The notes: generated by a model not told the origin, from the letters alone. DNA of 36,038 bases from an uncultured Mycobacteriaceae bacterium (GCA_903927745.1 CAIYOH010000138.1:1-36038); one strand, 5' to 3'. Positions 1 through 7,305 are shown, counted from the stretch's first letter. Program-made: numbers and translations.

Positions 1-135
1 CCACCAGAACCACTAGCACCATCAGCAGTTGTAACAACACCAGCAGCACCACAAGCACCACCAGCAGCAGTTGTAACAACACCAGCACCAGCACCACCAG
101 CACCAGCACCACCAGCACCAGCAGCACCACCACCA
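1..135. repeat. CAG/CCA-rich minisatellite with a 42-bp direct repeat
   Basis: Low-complexity tract of ACC/AGC triplets. A 23-base block at 23-45 recurs at 65-87, 42 bases (14 codons) later, so length changes by whole units would keep the frame. Each block contains the small palindrome GTTGTAACAAC. Base composition is unlike the rest of the window. The tract is translated as Ser/Thr in the DUF4395 frame. On the other strand it would read as Gly/Ala, and in the next plus frame as Pro/Ala. Confidence 0.8.
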
Positions 136-590
136 AGAAAGCCAACCCCGACGTCGTCGACGTGCGCGGACCGAGGTTTGCCGCCTGGGTCACCACCGCC
201 GTCCTGGTGACGGCATTGATCCTCGCGGCTGCCAGCCCGCGGGCTGCCGCGGCCCTCCTCGGCGTCCAGGCCGCGATTTTCGCCATCGGCGCCGTCGGCG
301 GGCCCCGCCGCCACCCGTACGGGCGCATGTTCACCACCGTGGTGGCGCCCCGGCTGGGGCCCGTCCGAGAGCGCGAACCGGTGGCGCCGTTGAAGTTCGC
401 CCAGTTCATCGGGTTGCTGTTCGCGCTGGTTGCCATCGGCGGATTCGTGACCGGCCCCGCCGTGGCGGGTTTTGTGGTGGGTGTGGTCGCCACCGGGGGC
501 GCCCTGGTGGCCGCATTCCTGAACGCAGCCTTCGGCATCTGCCTGGGGTGCCAGCTCTACCCGCTCGTTGCGCGCCTGCGCCACACCTAA
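3..590 (+). CDS. DUF4395 family membrane protein, 5' end outside the window
   Basis: The frame is open from the left edge, so the true start is not visible; an internal GTG at 162 would give a 142-residue protein. From about position 140 the protein reads as a DUF4395 protein: the characteristic RGPRFAAW segment, four hydrophobic segments, and a CLGC motif near the C-terminus. The function of the family is unknown; members often lie near thioredoxin and sulfur-transfer genes, and the CxxC may take part in thiol chemistry. The first ~45 codons are almost only Ser and Thr (AGC/ACC repeats), which is odd for this family and may be a repeat expansion or a contig-edge artefact. The conserved part is well supported; the N-terminal tract is not. 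Confidence 0.75.
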   Translation, partial: TRTTSTISSCNNTSSTTSTTSSSCNNTSTSTTSTSTTSTSSTTTKKANPDVVDVRGPRFAAWVTTAVLVTALILAAASPRAAAALLGVQAAIFAIGAVGGPRRHPYGRMFTTVVAPRLGPVREREPVAPLKFAQFIGLLFALVAIGGFVTGPAVAGFVVGVVATGGALVAAFLNAAFGICLGCQLYPLVARLRHT

Positions 591-608
591 CCGCGCGGGC
601 CGAATAGA

Positions 609-716
609 ATGGTCTCCGTGGCGCTCTTCTTCGAGATCATGTTGGTCGTGGCCGTCGTGGTTATTTCCTGGTTCGCCTTGTACACCCTGTACCGGCTCAT
701 CACCGACGAATCGTGA
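609..716 (+). CDS. 35-residue single-pass membrane protein
   Basis: Short frame starting ATG GTC TCC and ending in TGA. It encodes a peptide with one long hydrophobic stretch (about residues 4-30, with E9 inside it) and a short polar tail ending in ITDES. Its stop overlaps the GTG start of the nitrobindin-like gene in a GTGA junction, which suggests co-translation. It begins 18 bases after the DUF4395 stop, so the three genes probably share a transcript. There are no recognisable domains and no function can be assigned. The membrane pattern and exact coupling make a real gene likely; homologues at the same position in other mycobacteria would settle it. Confidence 0.6.
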   Translation: MVSVALFFEIMLVVAVVVISWFALYTLYRLITDES

Positions 717-1348
717 CCGCCGCCGAGCCACCGGATCCGGTGGCTGCTGCCGCCGAACGGGCGAAAATGACTGCGGGCCGCAACCTTCCGGCCTTTGACG
801 ATCTTCCCGTGCCCACGGACACGGCCAACCTGCGTGAGGGCGCCAACCTCCATGACGCCCTGCTCGCGCTGCTCCCACTGGTCGGCGTATGGCGCGGGGA
901 AGGCGAGGGCCGCGCGCACAACCGTGACTACAGGTTCGGGCAACAGATCGTGGTCGCCCACGACGGCGGCGACTACCTGATCTGGGAATCCCGGTCCTGG
1001 CGGCTCGACGACACGGGCGCCTACGAGCAGCACGGCCTGCGGGAGACGGGCTTCTGGCGATTCGTCGACGATCCCGACGATCCCACCGAATCCCAGGCGA
1101 TCGAGCTGCTGCTGGCGCATTCCTCGGGGTATGTCGAGTTGTTCTACGGCCAGCCGCGAAACCAATCGTCGTGGGAACTGGTGACCGACGCGCTGGCCCG
1201 CAGTCGATCCGGAGTGCTCGTCGGTGGCGCCAAGCGGCTCTACGGGATCGTCGACGGCGGCGACCTGGCCTACGTCGAGGAACGCGTCGACGCCGACGGC
1301 GGCCTGGTCCCGCATCTGTCGGCACGATTGTCGCGGTACGCGGGGTAG
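713..1348 (+). CDS. Nitrobindin-like (FABP-like, UPF0678) heme-binding beta-barrel protein
   Basis: 211 residues; corresponds to M. tuberculosis Rv0813c. The family forms a ten-stranded beta barrel resembling fatty-acid-binding proteins, and nitrobindins bind ferric heme and act on peroxynitrite/NO. Visible family marks are GVWRGEGEG near residues 62-70 and the C-terminal HLSARL, whose His is the likely axial heme ligand. The first ~50 residues are a variable, Ala/Pro-rich lead. The GTG start at 713 is chosen because it overlaps the stop of the upstream small membrane gene. The fold is secure; heme use is inferred from the family. The gene is convergent with the class IV PLP gene, with a shared hairpin between them. 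Confidence 0.88.
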   Translation: MTAAEPPDPVAAAAERAKMTAGRNLPAFDDLPVPTDTANLREGANLHDALLALLPLVGVWRGEGEGRAHNRDYRFGQQIVVAHDGGDYLIWESRSWRLDDTGAYEQHGLRETGFWRFVDDPDDPTESQAIELLLAHSSGYVELFYGQPRNQSSWELVTDALARSRSGVLVGGAKRLYGIVDGGDLAYVEERVDADGGLVPHLSARLSRYAG

Positions 1349-1485
1349 CGCGACGCGGGCCTGATCCGGGCCCGGATATGGATCGACCCCCGAGCACAAC
1401 TCCTGGTCGGACACAACCGGAAGCTCGGGGGCCGGGTGACTGCGGGGAATTCGCCAGCGTGATGCGCCGGTTTGGTCCCAGTGCG
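1349..1485. other. Intergenic stretch between convergent genes
   Basis: Apart from the hairpin at 1387-1431, no convincing feature is seen here. Together with 1486-1600 it forms the ~250-base gap between the nitrobindin-like and class IV PLP genes. Minus-strand reading frames that cross it run straight into antisense of the nitrobindin gene and look like high-GC shadows. Confidence 0.5.
1387..1431. terminator. Hairpin between convergent genes, probable bidirectional terminator
   Basis: Perfect 9-bp inverted repeat CCCCCGAGC (1387-1395) / GCTCGGGGG (1423-1431) around a 27-base loop. It lies 38 bases past the nitrobindin stop. On the other strand it lies downstream of the class IV PLP gene and the short frame at 1486. 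There is no U-tract, which is usual for mycobacterial terminators. Confidence 0.5.
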
Positions 1486-1524
1486 CTAGCGCGCAGCCAC
1501 CTCACATGTCCATGAAGCTATCAA
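1486..1524 (-). CDS. Candidate very short peptide downstream of the class IV PLP gene
   Basis: On the minus strand a very strong Shine-Dalgarno-like sequence (GGAAAGGAGG, 1546-1537) is followed 12 bases later by TTG and a 12-codon frame ending in TAG at 1486. The same frame is open further upstream and reads WSEKLIASWTCEVAAR at its end. A second frame in the same RNA reads ATGGACATG then TGA (stop at 1502). Immediately after the Cys/Glu codons there is a small hairpin, TGCGC-GCTA-GCGCA. The exact start is uncertain and the product may be an untranslated RNA. The ribosome-binding sequence in an otherwise non-coding tail is the reason to list it. Confidence 0.3.
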   Translation of the reverse strand: MIASWTCEVAAR

Positions 1525-1600
1525 TTTCTCGGACCACCTCCTTTCCTGTGTACAGCCGACGGTACCGGCAACCGTCCGCGCCGACAACAGCAACGCGCCG

Positions 1601-2470
1601 TCAGCGGTCGCTGACGATCGCCGCGTCGACAAGGTCGGCGAACTCCCCGGCGATCGGGGATGGCGCGAGGGGCCGGCCGTTGAGCGTATGTACGCGGCAG
1701 GCCAGGGTGACACTCGAGATCAACCAGATCCCCTGGGCAGTAAGCAAGTCCGTGATTCGCAGCGCCCGGTAGTCGCAGTCGTAGCCGACTGTGCGGGCCA
1801 CGTCGAACAGGGCATGCTGCGTGGTCCCCCGCAGGATCGGGTACCACGTGGGCGGCGTCAACAGGTGGGGTCTCCCCCCCGGGGTTGTCGATTCGACCGC
1901 GATCACCACCGTCGACCGCGGGCCCTCCAAGACGTAGCCGTCGGAACTGACGAAGATCACATCCCCGGCGCCGTGGCGGTCGGCGTGCCGCAGGGCGGCC
2001 ATGTTGACGGCATACGACAGGGTTTTCGCACCGGCGAGCAGCCACGGCATCGCGTCGGCGCCGGCGGCGGGCAGCCCCCGGTCCAACGTGATCGCCGCGG
2101 TCCCGTCGCGGCGGGCCGCGATCGCCCGCTCGGGGACGGTGGTGACCATCACGTAGGCCGTCGGCATCGAACCGCCCTCACGGCCGCGGCTGTAGATCAG
2201 GCGCATCGCGGCATCCCCGGCGGTGGGTCCGGCCCACTGCCGGGTGGCCACATCAATCGCTCGTCGCCAGCCGGGCAGGTCCGGGCCGGGCAGGTCCATC
2301 AGCCGGGCCGACTCGGTCAGCCGCTGCAGGTGCGGCTCGAGCAGGCAGGGTGAGCCGTCGCGGACCAGGAGCGTTTCGAAGACGCCGTCGCCGCGGACAG
2401 CAGCGAGGTCGTCGGCGTGCAGCAGTGGCGCCTCCGACGGGTGTACCTCTCCGTCCAACGTGACGATCAC
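1601..2470 (-). CDS. Class IV PLP-dependent enzyme, aminodeoxychorismate lyase-like
   Basis: 289 residues; fold-type IV (branched-chain aminotransferase / D-amino acid transaminase / 4-amino-4-deoxychorismate lyase family), counterpart of M. tuberculosis Rv0812. The likely PLP lysine is in GAKTLSY, and the conserved Glu that contacts the cofactor is in YVLEGPRS. The N-terminal region DLAAVRGDGVFETLLV is typical of PabC-like lyases, which release p-aminobenzoate and pyruvate in folate synthesis. The next plus-strand gene (YgfZ) is folate-linked, but it is divergent. Alternative activities in the family, such as a D-amino acid or branched-chain transaminase, cannot be excluded from sequence. 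The ATG start at 2470 fits the family length. Confidence 0.82.
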   Translation of the reverse strand: MIVTLDGEVHPSEAPLLHADDLAAVRGDGVFETLLVRDGSPCLLEPHLQRLTESARLMDLPGPDLPGWRRAIDVATRQWAGPTAGDAAMRLIYSRGREGGSMPTAYVMVTTVPERAIAARRDGTAAITLDRGLPAAGADAMPWLLAGAKTLSYAVNMAALRHADRHGAGDVIFVSSDGYVLEGPRSTVVIAVESTTPGGRPHLLTPPTWYPILRGTTQHALFDVARTVGYDCDYRALRITDLLTAQGIWLISSVTLACRVHTLNGRPLAPSPIAGEFADLVDAAIVSDR

Positions 2471-2488
2471 AGGTCATGAGCCTAGCCG

Positions 2489-2544
2489 CGAGCGTGAAAC
2501 CGGCTTCACGCTCGTCGACCACCGTGAAACTGGCTGCACGCTCG
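2489..2544. repeat. Intergenic palindrome and its degenerate direct copy
   Basis: Perfect 10-bp arms CGAGCGTGAA (2489-2498) and TTCACGCTCG (2505-2514) around ACCGGC. The 22 bases at 2493-2514 recur at 2523-2544 with two differences, 30 bases downstream. It lies between the divergent PLP and YgfZ genes. Related CGAGCGT elements occur at 10932-10991 and 20198-20240. Confidence 0.7.
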
Positions 2545-2603
2545 GCGGAGGCCAACGGATCGGCGGAGGCCAACGGATCGGCGGAGGCGAGCGGATCGGC
2601 GGC
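2542..2603. repeat. 18-bp tandem repeat, about 3.4 copies
   Basis: Unit TCGGCGGAGGCCAACGGA starting at 2542 and repeating at 2560 and 2578, the third copy with two changes, then a partial fourth. It lies immediately upstream of the YgfZ promoter. The variable copy number expected of such a tract could alter spacing between the divergent promoters. Confidence 0.8.
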
Positions 2604-2619
2604 ACCCGCGCCCTGTCCG

Positions 2620-2625
2620 TAGAGT
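2620..2625 (+). promoter_or_regulatory. -10 box for the ygfZ-like gene, leaderless start
   Basis: TAGAGT fits the mycobacterial TANNNT -10 and ends six bases before the GTG at 2632. Transcription would begin at the start codon itself. No Shine-Dalgarno sequence is visible. Confidence 0.5.
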
Positions 2626-2631
2626 TGACGT

Positions 2632-3738
2632 GTGAACCGTCCCAACGCAGTCCTCGCACCGGATCCCGGACCCGACGCAGGCGCCGTCTGGCATCACGGT
2701 GACCCGCTGGGCGAGCAGCGCGCAGCCGATACCGACGCGGTGGTGGTGGACCGCTCGCATCGGGCCGTGCTCACACTGACCGGCGGTGACCGGCAGAAGT
2801 GGCTGCACGACATCTCCACCCAGCACGTCCGCGAACTCCCCGAGGGCGCCTGCACCCACAACCTCAGTCTCGATGGCCAGGGCCGAGTCGAAGACCACTG
2901 GATCCAGACAGAGTTGGCGGGCACCACCTACCTCGACACAGAACCGTGGCGGGGCGAGCCGCTGGCGGACTACCTGCGCACGATGGTGTTCTGGTCGGAC
3001 GTGACGCCCGCCGCCGCCGACATGGCGGTGTTGTCGCTGCTGGGCCCGCACCTGGCCGACCGGCCGGTACTCGACGCGCTCGGCCTGGACGCCCTGCCGG
3101 CAGAATTCACCGCGGTTGCCTGCGCTGGCGGCGGTTTCGTGCGACGCCACCCCTCCGGTGAGGCTGCCGGTGAGATCGAACTGGACCTTCTGGTTCCGCG
3201 CGCCGAATCCGCGGCCTGGCAGGACCGACTGATCCGGGCGGGCGTACGCCCGGCTGGGGTGTGGGCCTTCGAAGCGCACCGGGTGGCGGCCCTGCGCCCC
3301 CGCCTGGGGGTCGACACCGACGAGCGCACCATCCCCCACGAGGTGGGATGGATCGGCGGTCCCGGCGAGGGAGCCGTCCACCTGGACAAGGGCTGCTATC
3401 GCGGACAGGAGACGGTCGCCCGGGTGCACAACCTTGGTCGGCCGCCCCGGATGCTGGTGTTGCTGCACCTCGACGGGTCGGCGGAGCGGCCGTCGACCGG
3501 CGATGCGGTGCTGGCCGGGGGGCGTTCCGTCGGGCGCCTCGGCACGGTCGTCGAACACGTCGACCTCGGGCCGGTGGCGCTGGCGCTGCTCAAGCGGGGA
3601 GTGCCCGCCGAGACCGAATTGGCGACCGGTCCGGAGGGTTCCGTCGCCGCGGCCGTCGACGCCGATTCCCTGCCGCCCGCCGAACAGATCGGTGCGGGGC
3701 GGCGGGCCGTTGAGCGTTTGCGGGGCGGTTCTGAATAA
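2632..3738 (+). CDS. ygfZ: YgfZ/GcvT-family folate-binding protein
   Basis: 368 residues; counterpart of Rv0811c. YgfZ proteins are tetrahydrofolate-dependent factors that help assemble or repair Fe-S clusters of certain enzymes, and resemble the T-protein of the glycine cleavage system. The diagnostic motif KGCYRGQET with its essential Cys lies at residues 253-261, followed by VARVHNLG. The N-terminal GcvT-like part has LTGGDRQKWLHDIS and HNLSLDGQGRVEDH. Start at GTG 2632 is supported by a -10 box at leaderless distance. The protein is cytoplasmic. Family assignment is firm; which Fe-S clients it serves is unknown. Confidence 0.9.
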   Translation: MNRPNAVLAPDPGPDAGAVWHHGDPLGEQRAADTDAVVVDRSHRAVLTLTGGDRQKWLHDISTQHVRELPEGACTHNLSLDGQGRVEDHWIQTELAGTTYLDTEPWRGEPLADYLRTMVFWSDVTPAAADMAVLSLLGPHLADRPVLDALGLDALPAEFTAVACAGGGFVRRHPSGEAAGEIELDLLVPRAESAAWQDRLIRAGVRPAGVWAFEAHRVAALRPRLGVDTDERTIPHEVGWIGGPGEGAVHLDKGCYRGQETVARVHNLGRPPRMLVLLHLDGSAERPSTGDAVLAGGRSVGRLGTVVEHVDLGPVALALLKRGVPAETELATGPEGSVAAAVDADSLPPAEQIGAGRRAVERLRGGSE

Positions 3739-3805
3739 TTGGCCCATCGGCCGCGACACTCCCCCACGGCGGGCGGGGCGACCGACGCGCAGCCGTGAGG
3801 CACGC

Positions 3806-3811
3806 TAAACT
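3806..3811 (+). promoter_or_regulatory. -10 box of the DUF3073 gene
   Basis: TAAACT fits the TANNNT pattern. Transcription from about 3817-3819 would give a ~75-base leader holding the two hairpins at 3841-3892. Confidence 0.4.
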
Positions 3812-3840
3812 ACCGCTAGGACACAACGACACCAGGAAAT

Positions 3841-3892
3841 CGGAGCCGCCTGCTCGCGAGGCCGCTCCGTCATTGCGCGAGGGGGTCCCCTC
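3841..3892 (+). promoter_or_regulatory. Structured leader with possible ribosome-site hairpin
   Basis: First hairpin: arms CGGAGC (3841-3846) and GCTCCG (3864-3869). Second: GAGGGG (3879-3884) facing CCCCTC (3887-3892), directly before the ATG at 3893. The only Shine-Dalgarno-like sequence (GAGGGGG) is the 5' arm of the second hairpin, so the ribosome site would be closed when it folds. Confidence 0.4.
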
Positions 3893-4066
3893 ATGGGACG
3901 CGGCCGGGCTAAGGCGAAGCAGACCAAGGTTGCGAGAGAACTCAAGTACAGCTCTCCGCAGACCGACTTCGAGCGGCTTCGGGAGGAGCTGTCGGGCACC
4001 GGTGCCGACGCTCCCGGCGAACGCGACGCGGAGGACCATGACGAGTCCGGGGTGCACCGGGACTAG
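3893..4066 (+). CDS. DUF3073 small basic/acidic protein
   Basis: 57 residues; counterpart of Rv0810c and conserved across Actinobacteria. It starts MGRGRAKAKQTKVARELKYS, a strongly basic segment, followed by an acidic tail rich in Asp and Glu. Function unknown; the charged N-terminus suggests contact with nucleic acid or ribosome, but this is only inference. The start is fixed by the conserved MGRGRAKAKQTK beginning. The gene is convergent with purM and overlaps its stop by four bases (4063-4066). Confidence 0.88.
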   Translation: MGRGRAKAKQTKVARELKYSSPQTDFERLREELSGTGADAPGERDAEDHDESGVHRD

Positions 4067-5157
4067 AACCGCGGGTGCTGCCCGACGAGTGTCGCCCTGG
4101 GGCCTTCTTTTCCGGATTTGCCCGTGGTGCCCAGCACCCAGCAGTCCAGGTGCCGCGCGGTAAGGATGGCCAGCGCGCGGTCGGTGTCTTCGGGAGCGAC
4201 GACGGCGATCATGCCGACGCCCATGTTGAAGGTCTTTTCCATCTCCTCCCGCGGCACCCGGCCGCGCTGGGCGATCATCGCGAACACCGGCGCGGGCGTC
4301 CAGGTGCCGCGGTCCACCTCGGCCACTAAGCCCTGGGGGATGACGCGCGCCAGGTTCCCGGCCAGCCCGCCACCCGTGACGTGGCAGAACGTGCGGACCT
4401 GCGTTTCGGCCGCCAACGCCAGGCAGTCCTTGGCGTAGATCCGGGTCGGTTCCAGCAATTCCTCGCCCAACGTGCGCCCGAACTCCTCCACATAGCCGGC
4501 CAGATCCATCCGGTCGATGTCCAGCAGAACCGCGCGGGCCAGCGAGTACCCGTTGGAGTGCAGGCCTGATGAACCCATCGCGATGACGACGTCGCCGGGC
4601 TTGACGCGGTCGGGGCCCAACAGGTCGTCGGCCTCGACGACGCCGACACCGGTCGCAGAGATGTCGTAATGGTCCGGTTCCATCAGACCCGGGTGTTCTG
4701 CGGTCTCGCCGCCCAGTAACGCGCAGCCGGCGCGGACGCATCCCTCCGCGATACCCGCCACGATCGCGCTCACCCGCTCGGGCACTGTCCGGCCGACTGC
4801 GATGTAGTCCTGCAGGAACAGGGGCTCGGCGCCGCACACGACGAGGTCGTCAACCACCATGGCGACAAGGTCCAGACCGACGGTGTCGTGTTTGTCCATC
4901 GCCTGCGCGACCGCCAACTTGGTGCCCACACCATCGGTGGAGGCCGCTAGCACCGGTTCGCGGTAGCCGCCGCGCAGGGCGAACAAGCCGGCGAACCCCC
5001 CGAGCCCGCCCCTCACCTCGGGTCTGGTCGCCCTCGTCGCCAGCGGCTTGAACATTTCGACCGCGCGATCACCGGCGTCAATGTCCACGCCTGCCGACGC
5101 GTAGGTGATGCCCTGCGTGCCCGGTTTGCGTCCTGGGTCTTTTCCGGGATCCGTCAT
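4063..5157 (-). CDS. purM: Phosphoribosylformylglycinamidine cyclo-ligase (AIR synthetase)
   Basis: 364 residues. Converts FGAM to aminoimidazole ribonucleotide with ATP, step 5 of purine synthesis; cytoplasmic dimer of the PurM/PurL/SelD superfamily. Family marks visible are YASAGVDIDAGDRAV at the start, STDGVGTKLAVA, the segment GLDLVAMVVDDLVVCGAEPLF given here as two adjoining parts GLDLVAMVV and DDLVVCGAEP, GGETAEHPG and HVTGGGLAGNLAR. It follows purF on the same strand after a 48-base gap and has its own -10 box at leaderless distance, so it may be transcribed alone as well as from purF. Confidence 0.97.
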   Translation of the reverse strand: MTDPGKDPGRKPGTQGITYASAGVDIDAGDRAVEMFKPLATRATRPEVRGGLGGFAGLFALRGGYREPVLAASTDGVGTKLAVAQAMDKHDTVGLDLVAMVVDDLVVCGAEPLFLQDYIAVGRTVPERVSAIVAGIAEGCVRAGCALLGGETAEHPGLMEPDHYDISATGVGVVEADDLLGPDRVKPGDVVIAMGSSGLHSNGYSLARAVLLDIDRMDLAGYVEEFGRTLGEELLEPTRIYAKDCLALAAETQVRTFCHVTGGGLAGNLARVIPQGLVAEVDRGTWTPAPVFAMIAQRGRVPREEMEKTFNMGVGMIAVVAPEDTDRALAILTARHLDCWVLGTTGKSGKEGPRATLVGQHPRF

Positions 5158-5165
5158 CGCGGTTC

Positions 5166-5171
5166 AGGCTA
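5166..5171 (-). promoter_or_regulatory. -10 box of purM, near-leaderless
   Basis: On the minus strand TAGCCT is followed by eight bases and then the purM ATG (5157). No Shine-Dalgarno sequence is present in the gap. Confidence 0.5.
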
Positions 5172-5205
5172 CCGCTCAGCGGCCACCGCCGGTATCAGGT
5201 CTATG

Positions 5206-6753
5206 TCAGGGCTGTATCAGGGCCCTAGCGGGACTGTCGTCAGCTGCGCGATCGTCGAGCGCGGCGAAATCCTCGCCGCGCGCCGCGTTGGCCAGCATGT
5301 GCTCCATGACGTTCTTACCCAGCGCGGTCTCGTCGGGCAGCGCGATGGGGTACCTGCCGTCGAAGCAGGCGGTGCACAGCCGCGACGCGGGCTGTTCGGT
5401 GGCCGCAACCAGGCCCCGCAGCGAGATGTAGCCCAAGGTGTCGGCCCCGATGGCATGGCGCACCGCCTCGAGCATCTCCTCTTTATCTTCGACGGCGTTG
5501 GCGATCAACTCGGCCGGCGACGGAAAGTCGATGCCGTAGAAGCACGGCCATTTCACCGGCGGCGAGGCGATGCGCACGTGCACCTCGACGGCACCGGCTT
5601 CGCGCAGCATCCGCAGCAGGGCGCGCTGGGTGTTGCCCCGCACGATCGAGTCGTCAACCACGATGAGCCGCTTGCCGCGAATCACCTCGCGCAGCGGGTT
5701 GAGTTTGAGCCGGATGCCGAGTTGGCGGATGGTCTGCGATGGCTGGATGAACGTACGCCCGACGTAGGCGTTCTTCATCAGGCCCTGCCCGTACGGAATG
5801 CCCGACTCCTGCGCGTACCCGACTGCGGCGGGGGTGCCCGATTCAGGCACGCCGATCACCAGGTCGGCCTCCGCCGGGCATTCGCGGGCCAGCCGACGAC
5901 CGATATCCACCCGCGCGCCGTGCACGGACCGGCCGGCGATGGCGCTGTCTGGCCGCGCCAGGTAGACGAACTCGAAGACGCAACCCTTGGGAGTGGGGTT
6001 GGCGAAACGCGTCGACCGCACGCCGTCGGCGTCAATCGCCAGCAGTTCGCCCGGCTCGATGTCGCGGACGAACGAAGCGCCGACGATGTCCAGAGCCGCC
6101 GTCTCGGAGGCGACCACCCACCCGCGGTCCAAGCGACCGAGCGACAGCGGCCGAACACCGTGCGGATCGCGACACGCGTAGAGGGTGTTTTCGTCCATGA
6201 AGGTCAGGCAGAACGCTCCCCGCACGGCCGGAAGCAGTTCCAGCGCAGCCTGTTCCAGCGTGGAATCGGCGGCACCGTGTGCCAACAGCGCGCCCAGAAT
6301 GTCGGAGTCCGTCGTCGCCGGTGCCGGGCAGCGCCGGGCGATCAAACCCGCGTCACGCGCCCGCGAGGCAAGCTCGGCGGTGTTGACGAGATTTCCGTTG
6401 TGTCCCAAAGCCACGCCGGTGCCGGCGGCAGTGTTGCGGAATACCGGCTGGGCGTTCTCCCAGGTTGTGTCGCCTGTGGTGGAGTACCGGCAGTGCCCGA
6501 TCGCGACGTGGCCGGGCATCGCCGCCAGGGTCTGCTCGTCAAACACCTGACTGACGAGGCCGAGGTCTTTGAAGACCACCACCTGCGAGCCGTCGGCGAC
6601 GGCGATTCCGGCGGCCTCCTGGCCCCGATGCTGCAACGCGTACAGGCCGTAATACGTGAGCTTGGCGACGTCTTCACCCGGGGCCCACACTCCGAACACG
6701 CCGCATTCTTCACGGGGGGAGTTCAGGTCCTGCTCGGGCTCTGAGACGGTCAC
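5206..6753 (-). CDS. purF: Amidophosphoribosyltransferase
   Basis: 515 residues. Catalyses the committed step of purine synthesis, PRPP plus glutamine to phosphoribosylamine. N-terminal glutaminase (Ntn) domain: a short propeptide ends just before Cys17 in EECGVFGVW, followed by ALQHRGQEAAGI. C-terminal phosphoribosyltransferase domain: PRPP loop VVDDSIVRGNT at about 365-375. Cys in KGCVFEF, KWPCFYG and the pair LCTAC match the four ligands of the Fe-S cluster in the B. subtilis-type enzyme, so this is the oxygen-sensitive Fe-S form. GTG start, with GGGGAG 10 bases upstream and a -10 box at 6807-6812. Confidence 0.97.
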   Translation of the reverse strand: MTVSEPEQDLNSPREECGVFGVWAPGEDVAKLTYYGLYALQHRGQEAAGIAVADGSQVVVFKDLGLVSQVFDEQTLAAMPGHVAIGHCRYSTTGDTTWENAQPVFRNTAAGTGVALGHNGNLVNTAELASRARDAGLIARRCPAPATTDSDILGALLAHGAADSTLEQAALELLPAVRGAFCLTFMDENTLYACRDPHGVRPLSLGRLDRGWVVASETAALDIVGASFVRDIEPGELLAIDADGVRSTRFANPTPKGCVFEFVYLARPDSAIAGRSVHGARVDIGRRLARECPAEADLVIGVPESGTPAAVGYAQESGIPYGQGLMKNAYVGRTFIQPSQTIRQLGIRLKLNPLREVIRGKRLIVVDDSIVRGNTQRALLRMLREAGAVEVHVRIASPPVKWPCFYGIDFPSPAELIANAVEDKEEMLEAVRHAIGADTLGYISLRGLVAATEQPASRLCTACFDGRYPIALPDETALGKNVMEHMLANAARGEDFAALDDRAADDSPARALIQP

Positions 6754-6879
6754 GATTGGGCAGCTCCCCGGGTGAGGGTTGGTGACGTGCTTCGGAGGTG
6801 TGACCGAGTCTACGGTCCTGGCGCCCCCGGCGCCGAATCCGACGTGCGTGTCGCGGGTGGAAAAAACGCCCCCATGAGG
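6754..6879 (-). promoter_or_regulatory. Leader and promoter region of purF
   Basis: 126 bases between the SCP-like gene and purF. On the minus strand TAGACT (6812-6807) is a good -10 candidate, giving a leader of about 45-50 bases with GGGGAG before the GTG. purF can therefore be transcribed independently of purL. No known purine riboswitch fold was recognised. Confidence 0.4.
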
Positions 6880-7304
6880 CTAAATCTCGAGTTCAGAGTC
6901 AGATTTCGGCTGCGTCGACCAGGGATCGACCAGGGGCAGCCAGTCGGCGATCTCACCGGCCCGGGCGCCCGAGAGCACCAGCGTGCCGGCGTTCTTCGCC
7001 TCGGTGAGCGAGCCCAAACCGGTGACCAGCAGCAGCCAGGTTCGAGGGTCGGTCTCGACGACATTGGGTGGCGTGCCGCGGGTGTGCCGGGGTCCGGCGA
7101 TGCACTGCACCGCGACAAACGGCGGAACCCTCACTTCGACGCTCGCACCGGGGGCCGCAGCGGCCAGGGTGCGCGCGGTGAGCCGGACCGCGGCGGCCAG
7201 GCTGTCCCGATCGGGTGCGGGACGAGACGCGTCACGCAGCCAGTCCGCGACGTCCAGGACGGCTTGGCGGGTCGTCGCCGGGTCAGCTCGGTAGCGGGCG
7301 GCCA

Positions 7305-7305
<1 letters not shown>
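6880..7305 (-). CDS. Sterol carrier-like (SCP_3) family protein
   Basis: 141 residues; counterpart of Rv0807, annotated in mycobacteria as a sterol carrier family protein. The GTG start at 7305 shares its first base with the purL stop (TAGTG), so the gene is translationally coupled to purL. Sequence shows DVADWLRDAS near the N-terminus, a middle region with ASVEVRVPPFVAVQCI and a C-terminal GEIADWLPLVDP. No signal peptide or membrane segment. A lipid-binding pocket is suggested by the family only; why it is coupled to FGAM synthase is not known. A later start would also fit the fold, but the coupling favours 7305. Confidence 0.78.

Noticed and set aside
587..1504. Long minus-strand frame continuing past a TGA (1504-1502) with a TGA-Gly-Gly-Cys context, suggesting a selenoprotein
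   Set aside because: The frame mostly runs antisense to the well supported nitrobindin-like gene and shows no recognisable domain. Long antisense frames are common in such GC-rich DNA. No SECIS structure beyond a short stem was convincing.
1531..1546. CACCTCCTTTC on the plus strand resembling the 3' end of 16S rRNA
   Set aside because: Similarity is limited to about 12 bases and is explained by a Shine-Dalgarno sequence on the other strand.
5203..6744. Long open frame antisense to purF
   Set aside because: Purely a shadow of purF codon bias; no domain and no start signal.
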